Part shown: positions 59,062-64,000 of the stretch, in pieces
Layout: every line of letters starts with the position of its first letter
How positions within the stretch are numbered: the first letter of the stretch is position 1
Assembly: GCF_041381155.1 (NCBI RefSeq)
Contig: NC_091143.1
Coordinates: 24,703,695-24,767,694, forward strand
Source: Argopecten irradians
Taxonomy: Eukaryota; Mollusca; Bivalvia; Pectinida; Pectinidae
Reading direction: 5' to 3'
DNA: 64,000 nt
Notes under the pieces: model-generated
What the model saw: only the letters and a program-made list of their open reading frames with translations
The model's database searches: none
What the model was told of the DNA's origin: nothing
Made by a program: the position numbers and the translations under genes

Positions 59062-62035
59062 CCACAGGGGGCCAACTCAATGAAAATGGATGTTGTCATA
59101 CATTTTTTGTATTTGGAGGATGGACTGATGAGTATATATGACAGTCATGTGTTTTTTTTTCAAAAAATACGAGATTTGGAAAATTATTAAAAAATCGGGA
59201 TATTTAGGCCTGCTATAAAACGAATCCCAGTTAAAACGGCCCCACTGTTAAAACGGCCCCAGTCAGAACGGCCCCGTTACAAAAAATGTTTAAAAAAGGA
59301 ACACATGTTTATTTCAGCTTATATTCAGCGTTGATTTTGTTTATTTTATTTATAAGAATTTATATATTGTCTTGTACATTATAATGATAGAAAAATACGA
59401 AACACGGCACCAAGGACGTATATGAGACATATAAATCCTTGACGGCACTAATTTGTAACTGATCATTTCATTATTCTACAATGCTTGTTACAGTGAAATT
59501 GTTTAATATCTTTGATAGGTTTTCTTGCTGTGTTTTGTTCTTTTCTTTTGTACAGCGTATTTTTTTCAAATTGGAAACTATTTATTCTAACAACACTACA
59601 TTGTAAATTATACACCTCTGTAAAACATTTCTTTGGCAGAATAAATGTTAAATTATGGAATTTTTGTTTTTGATATTTTATTATTAGATCAACGAATGAT
59701 CAAATTGGACGCAAATAGCCGTGAAATTGGTCACGGTTCTAGCGATGTACATTTAGTCTTTTAATATAGTCAATGAAATATACGTGTTTATCACGGAGAC
59801 TAAGAACGGACTGTGGGTCATAGACACAATCATATTTTATTCGAAAGCTTTAATTTTATTTTTCCATAGCCTCGGTAAAAAAACAAAAAACATTAATACA
59901 GATGGCTTTTGCTGGAAATACTTTCGAATTAACTTCATACAAACATCTTATTATTGCATACATCTCGGTTATCTGCATAAGGTGTAAATATATATAGAAA
60001 GGAGAAGAGAAAGGAGAATATTGCATTTTGCAATAACGATAGTGAGGGTGAATTTTATTTCCTTAAAGTGCAAAGTGTATGAAGATTTCATATTAGAAAA
60101 CCATTTTTTTTGTCCGATATTCCAACATGTTTAAGTTGGTTCAATTACTTAATGCTCAATTACTTAATGCACAAAATATAAAAGAATAAAATAATCTTTG
60201 TAACTATATTGCATTAGCTCTAGAAAAGAACATTACTGTAATTAAGATTAAGACCAAGTTTTGTGCTCTCTTTCTCTACTACAATACATTTCAATTTTAT
60301 CAAGAATGTATGTTTTTATCAAAGTTGTGTGAGTGTGGCGTATATCGTCACTGTAAACCCAAAGCAAATAGAGAATCTGAACCCATAACAAGTTATGATT
60401 GACAGTTGTCACCACAAGATGAATTAGCCGTGGTCAGTGTATACCTAATTATATGGTAATTATATAGTGTATACGGTGTAATTGTAAAGGCGCTGATATC
60501 CCACAAAATTACGGTATGTCTATATATAAAGGATACAATTCAATTCTGCCTCATACATTCTGTTGGTCTCATGTAAAACTCAAGCCGTTCTCTTCGAAAT
60601 TTCAGTGCATGTTATCATAATTCACATAATTAAAACTTATTTTAACGTCTTTCATAACTAAGAACAAACATTTGCTCAAATTCACTAAATTTTTGACACA
60701 TGTACATTTGATTTCTAATAGTTTAACAAAATGTTTCACATACTATCATTTGGACGTTTTCTATTTAATTAATGAGAAAGATAATCTATTTCTTGTAATT
60801 TCTTAGATATGTGAGCTACATGTAATTCGTTTTGTAAGATAATGTTACAAGCAAAACTTACCACATATTTTACAGTGAACATTTAGAAGAAAAATGTATA
60901 TAATCAACACACTGAACATATTGAAAAAATTTGCAATAATTAAAGATTTGAATATATTTATTACTTTAACTGCATTCTCAATATTTTCCGTTTGTCAAAA
61001 TATCAAAAACTCCTACTAAACAAGTACAAGTAATTTCCCTGTTAAATGCTAGCACTTCCCTTTTTCAACAATATCTTCGTCTCAACCATACATGAATCGA
61101 TGAGAAATCAATACTAAAAGTATTTTGAAGACATTTCAAATTGATTTCTTACTTGAATATTAGATCTATCAAACGCTGCTAGAGATCGTGAACGTAAAAA
61201 AATCATCATTTGAAACATCATTTACTTGTATATGTAGGTATACAGTATTAACCTAACCAACCATCTTTAATAAGATAGACAACAAACATGTTCGTTCATT
61301 TAAATTTACTTCAATTAATCTCAATGTGTTCCGTCATAAGCTTTGTCTTATATCTGCCTACATAAAAGTGAGGCCGTTTCGACTGGGGCCGTTTTAACTG
61401 GGGCCGTTATTGCAGTGGGGCCGTTTTAACCGTACTCCCTATAAAACAGAGAAAGGGACGACAGTCGCCATATTGGATTTTTTACCCCCACCTCGATTAA
61501 AGTTAATTTTTTTAATCAAGAGATATTCCGATACGTTTGTTTTCGCGGAAAATTTGAATATTAAAACGTATCGGAATGCCTCTGACTAAACCCATTGAAT
61601 GACATTGCAAGGGAAGTTACTCTAATCGCTCTTCACTAGAACGTTGCTTTCGATGTCACAAGTCAGAAAGCGCCGGTAATTTTGGATTAAAATATTGCGT
61701 TTGACTGTATAGACATCGTTTATATGCTTTTGCATGGTTTGTGTGTGATCATGGATTATCGGAGGACTGATGCTTGACTATGACTCTGGGAAAAAAGGTA
61801 TACTATTGTGAAAAAAAATAATTTTAATCGAGGTGGGGGTAAAAAAATCCAATATGGCGACTGTCGTCCCTTTCTCTGTTTTATAAATAGTAAATATCCC
61901 GATTTTTTAATAATTTTTCAAATCCCATATTTTCCGAAAAAAATTCCACATGACTGTCATATATACTCATCAGTCCATCCACCAAATACAAAAATGTATG
62001 ACAATATCCATTTTCATTGAGTTGGCCCCCTGTGG
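59062..62035. mobile_element. TIR element with about 213-bp inverted repeats and 6-bp target duplication (outer element)
   Basis: Begins CCACAGGGGGCCAACTCAAT and ends ATTGAGTTGGCCCCCTGTGG; TCAGAA flanks both ends and occurs once at the empty site in unit 1. The left arm is split by a nested element (59,062-59,221 plus 61,448-61,500); the right arm is 61,823-62,035. Without the nested element it would be about 750 bp and non-coding. Six-bp duplications are known for Polintons, but the termini here do not fit those; the superfamily is open. Confidence 0.9.
59222..61438. mobile_element. Nested non-autonomous element with 9-bp target duplication (MULE-like)
   Basis: CTATAAAAC at 59,213-59,221 and 61,439-61,447 flank it. 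Ends GTTAAAACGGCCCC (left) and GGGGCCGTTTTAAC (right), each with two further GGGGCCGTT-type subrepeats just inside. 2,217 bp with no long reading frame. Nine-bp duplications are typical of Mutator-like elements. Confidence 0.8.
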
Positions 62036-62398
62036 TCAGAACTGGGAAACGTAAGCAGAACTTGACCGTCGTATTAATATGGGAGAACTTTTGGAAGGTC
62101 AATGAACGCATTTAGACTGGTTTTCTTTGCCCGACTATTCACTTTAAAAGCACTAAGTATGGTTTGGGCCCTTTTTGGCCCCCCCAAATCCGACAAATTT
62201 TCAAACTTGTTACTTAGTGATTAAATTGTTCATTATCAAATATCGATCTATGGTAGAATAGGTATGATACTTATTTATCATTGCGTCCTCGGTGACATTT
62301 TTATCATTTTTCTTGTAAATGAAACATTTCCAAATGCTTGCGAATGTTATTGTATATATCATTAGCTGGGTAGATGAGCATTTAAATTGCTTTCTGAC

Positions 62399-62598
62399 CT
62401 TGACATCTATCATCCCCGACGATATATCTAAGAAAGGTGTAGATATCTGATGGTCATCGACGCTTAGTCCACTATTGACAAATGTCGTTGAGTTAAACAC
62501 CAGACTGCCTTCAAACGTCTTCCAGACCCTGACCTTGACCCAACCAGATATCCAGCTTTCTGCTAATCCCCAGCCATCTGCTGCACTAAAAATCGTAC
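62399..62598 (-). pseudogene. Duplicated exon B, unit 2
   Basis: 200 bp, nearly identical to the unit 1 copy, with the same weaker donor. Its partner exon C lies beyond the window end. Confidence 0.75.
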
Positions 62599-62792
62599 CT
62601 GAAATTGTTAATTACAACTCTTCATTTTTCCTCATTATATTCATGGCAATTTATTTTAGAAGGAATTAAAGGTCAATATCAACTATTTGTACAAAGAAAT
62701 GACTCGTAATGATATGCACAGGAGTAATTGCACAAAAAAATTTAAGGTTGATAATAGACTAATATACATATTTATATGGCGGCTGATATCGT

Positions 62793-63190
62793 ATATGTTG
62801 CACTGCCAAGCGAAGAGCAACAGTGCGACAATTTGCCAAGCGATGGAGGACAATGCGAAGCGAAGAGTGACAGTGCGCCATGCGAAAAAATGCATCCGCT
62901 ATGCGATAATTTTACGCGAGAGTGCGACAGAAAATTCTGTCGCATTGACAGTGTAATTTTGTCGCATGGCGGGTTCATTTTGTTGCACTGTGGCGCTGTC
63001 GCATTGCACGGTGAAGGGCCCGATACTTTTTTTATCAACAAAATAAGAAATTGTTAGATTTGCTAAAAGCCTATTAGTGTCACTTTGAAAAATAAAATGA
63101 AATGCTTTTCTCGGAAAAAGCAACAGTGCAACAACACGACAAAATTATCCTGTCACTGCGACAGAAATTGTTGTCTTACTGTCGTAATAT
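62793..63190. mobile_element. GCGACAGTGCGAC foldback element, unit 2, cut by the recombinase element
   Basis: Matches the intact copy from its left end as far as TCTTACTGTCGTAATAT, then passes straight into the recombinase element's AGATAGTTCC. This break point is about 18 bp further along than in unit 1. Confidence 0.8.
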
Positions 63191-63382
63191 AGATAGTTCC
63201 TATATAAACTCTATTGCCAAAAATGCCAATAAATGAACTATTCCGTCGTGCGGTCCAAAGAACTGTTAGAATCGACTGTTAAAATGTGCTGTTGGACCAG
63301 AGTGACGTCACACCTACAATTCATGACGTCAATGGTATGTCAATGCGACGTCAATCCTCTTATCGTTTGGTAAACAAACATA

Positions 63383-64000
63383 ATGGCGGAAGGCAGCACT
63401 CGATTTGCGGAAGCAACAGAGGATGAAATTCAGAAGATTCTGAACGACCGTGATAGCAAAAACACTAAAAACGTTATCAGAACTGCTGAAAATCTTCTTC
63501 ATGAATACTGTGAAGCGGTTGGATGTACAGTTGGATCGTCCCTTACCAATGTTACAGTGGACGAATTGTGTGAAATCCTACGGAAGTTCTACTGCGCCGC
63601 AAGGAAAAAAGACGGCAGTATGTATGCTAAAAAATCCATGATATCTATAAGATATGGGCTGCAAAAGTCCTTTGAGAAGTCCCATGGCATCGACATAATC
63701 AACGACGTCGGATTTAAGACCGCCAATGACGTATTTCATGCCAGTATGGTAAAAATCAAGAAAGAGGGAGCCGGCGAAGTGAAACACAAAGAAATCATAA
63801 ATGAAGCAGATATGAAAGTTCTGTATAACAGCGGAGTGTTCAGCACGGAAACACCCAAAACTCTACAACAGAAAGTATTCTTCGAGTTGATGTTATACTT
63901 TTGTAACAGAGGTAGAGAAAATTTACGTAACATGACCAGAAATGATTACACAGTGCAGTCTGACGCTAACGGCAGACGTTATGTTACCTGTAGTGTGTCG
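63383..64000 (+). CDS. Crypton-type tyrosine recombinase (DUF3504/KIAA1958-like), copy 2, cut by the window end
   Basis: Open from ATG 63,383 to the last base (206 codons), starting MAEGSTRFAEATEDEI, with five A in the run where copy 1 has six. It covers the N-terminal half and the first catalytic Arg (CNRGRENLRN); the His-Arg and Tyr motifs would lie past the window. Differs from copy 1 by few residues (for example Asn for Asp in LYNSGVF). Since it lacks the frameshift, this copy may still be coding. Confidence 0.8.
   Translation, partial: MAEGSTRFAEATEDEIQKILNDRDSKNTKNVIRTAENLLHEYCEAVGCTVGSSLTNVTVDELCEILRKFYCAARKKDGSMYAKKSMISIRYGLQKSFEKSHGIDIINDVGFKTANDVFHASMVKIKKEGAGEVKHKEIINEADMKVLYNSGVFSTETPKTLQQKVFFELMLYFCNRGRENLRNMTRNDYTVQSDANGRRYVTCSVS

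Larger units (their letters stand above)
44087..64000. repeat. Tandem segmental duplication array
   Basis: Units begin at about 44,087 (short), 46,153 and 54,766, each at CTCATCCAAAACGGACATT. The full units are about 8.6 kb and 9.2 kb or more; unit 2 runs off the window. By eye they are nearly identical outside minisatellite length, a 526-bp internal duplication (unit 1 only, 47,823-48,351 and 48,352-48,882) and a 2,974-bp insertion (unit 2 only). They carry the C, B, A and H exons on the minus strand plus the recombinase element on the plus strand. Very high similarity means recent duplication or an assembly artefact. Confidence 0.85.

Overview
This is a eukaryotic, AT-rich, intron-rich and repeat-dense genomic window. 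Spliced metazoan genes (a DNAJB12/14-type co-chaperone, a TMEM53-like protein, mitochondrial ribosomal protein S16, a HECT ligase relative, a secreted modular protein) sit in many MITEs, LINE remains, minisatellites and a Crypton-type tyrosine recombinase element. Gene families and repeat style suggest a lophotrochozoan, most likely a bivalve mollusc; that is an inference.

Layout. 1-3,975 (+): 3' part of a DNAJB12/14-like gene, one of whose introns is almost filled by a 37-bp minisatellite that repeats the exon's own 5' splice site. 4,066-4,513: a miniature LTR element whose LTRs contain a tRNA-like segment. 5,627-5,636: an assembly gap. 7,925-9,170: a LINE reverse transcriptase broken by an insertion with inverted repeats. 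11.6-14.0 kb (+): TMEM53-like gene, preceded by two MITEs. 18.45-19.61 kb (+): MRPS16 in two coding exons. 20-27 kb: mostly repeats, including an odd cytosine-poor stretch. 27.36-30.62 kb (+): a HECT ligase gene of the G2E3-like group, probably decayed (in-frame stop, phase conflicts, missing exons). 31.90-38.96 kb (-): a complete eight-exon gene for a secreted protein of 422 residues built from a repeated beta-rich domain. 39.9-42.5 kb (-): degenerate LINE. 42.9-44.1 kb: two minisatellites.

From 44.1 kb to the window end is a recent tandem segmental duplication (units starting near 44,087, 46,153 and 54,766). Each full unit carries minus-strand copies of the last four exons (C, B, A, H) of the secreted-protein gene without the 5' exons. 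Units also carry an 18-bp minisatellite, a GCGACAGTGCGAC foldback element and a Crypton-like recombinase gene. Unit 2 has gained a 2,974-bp nested pair of transposons that unit 1 lacks, so the empty site and target duplications can be read directly.

Exon junctions were read by eye from reading frame and splice consensus; no alignment or database search was run.
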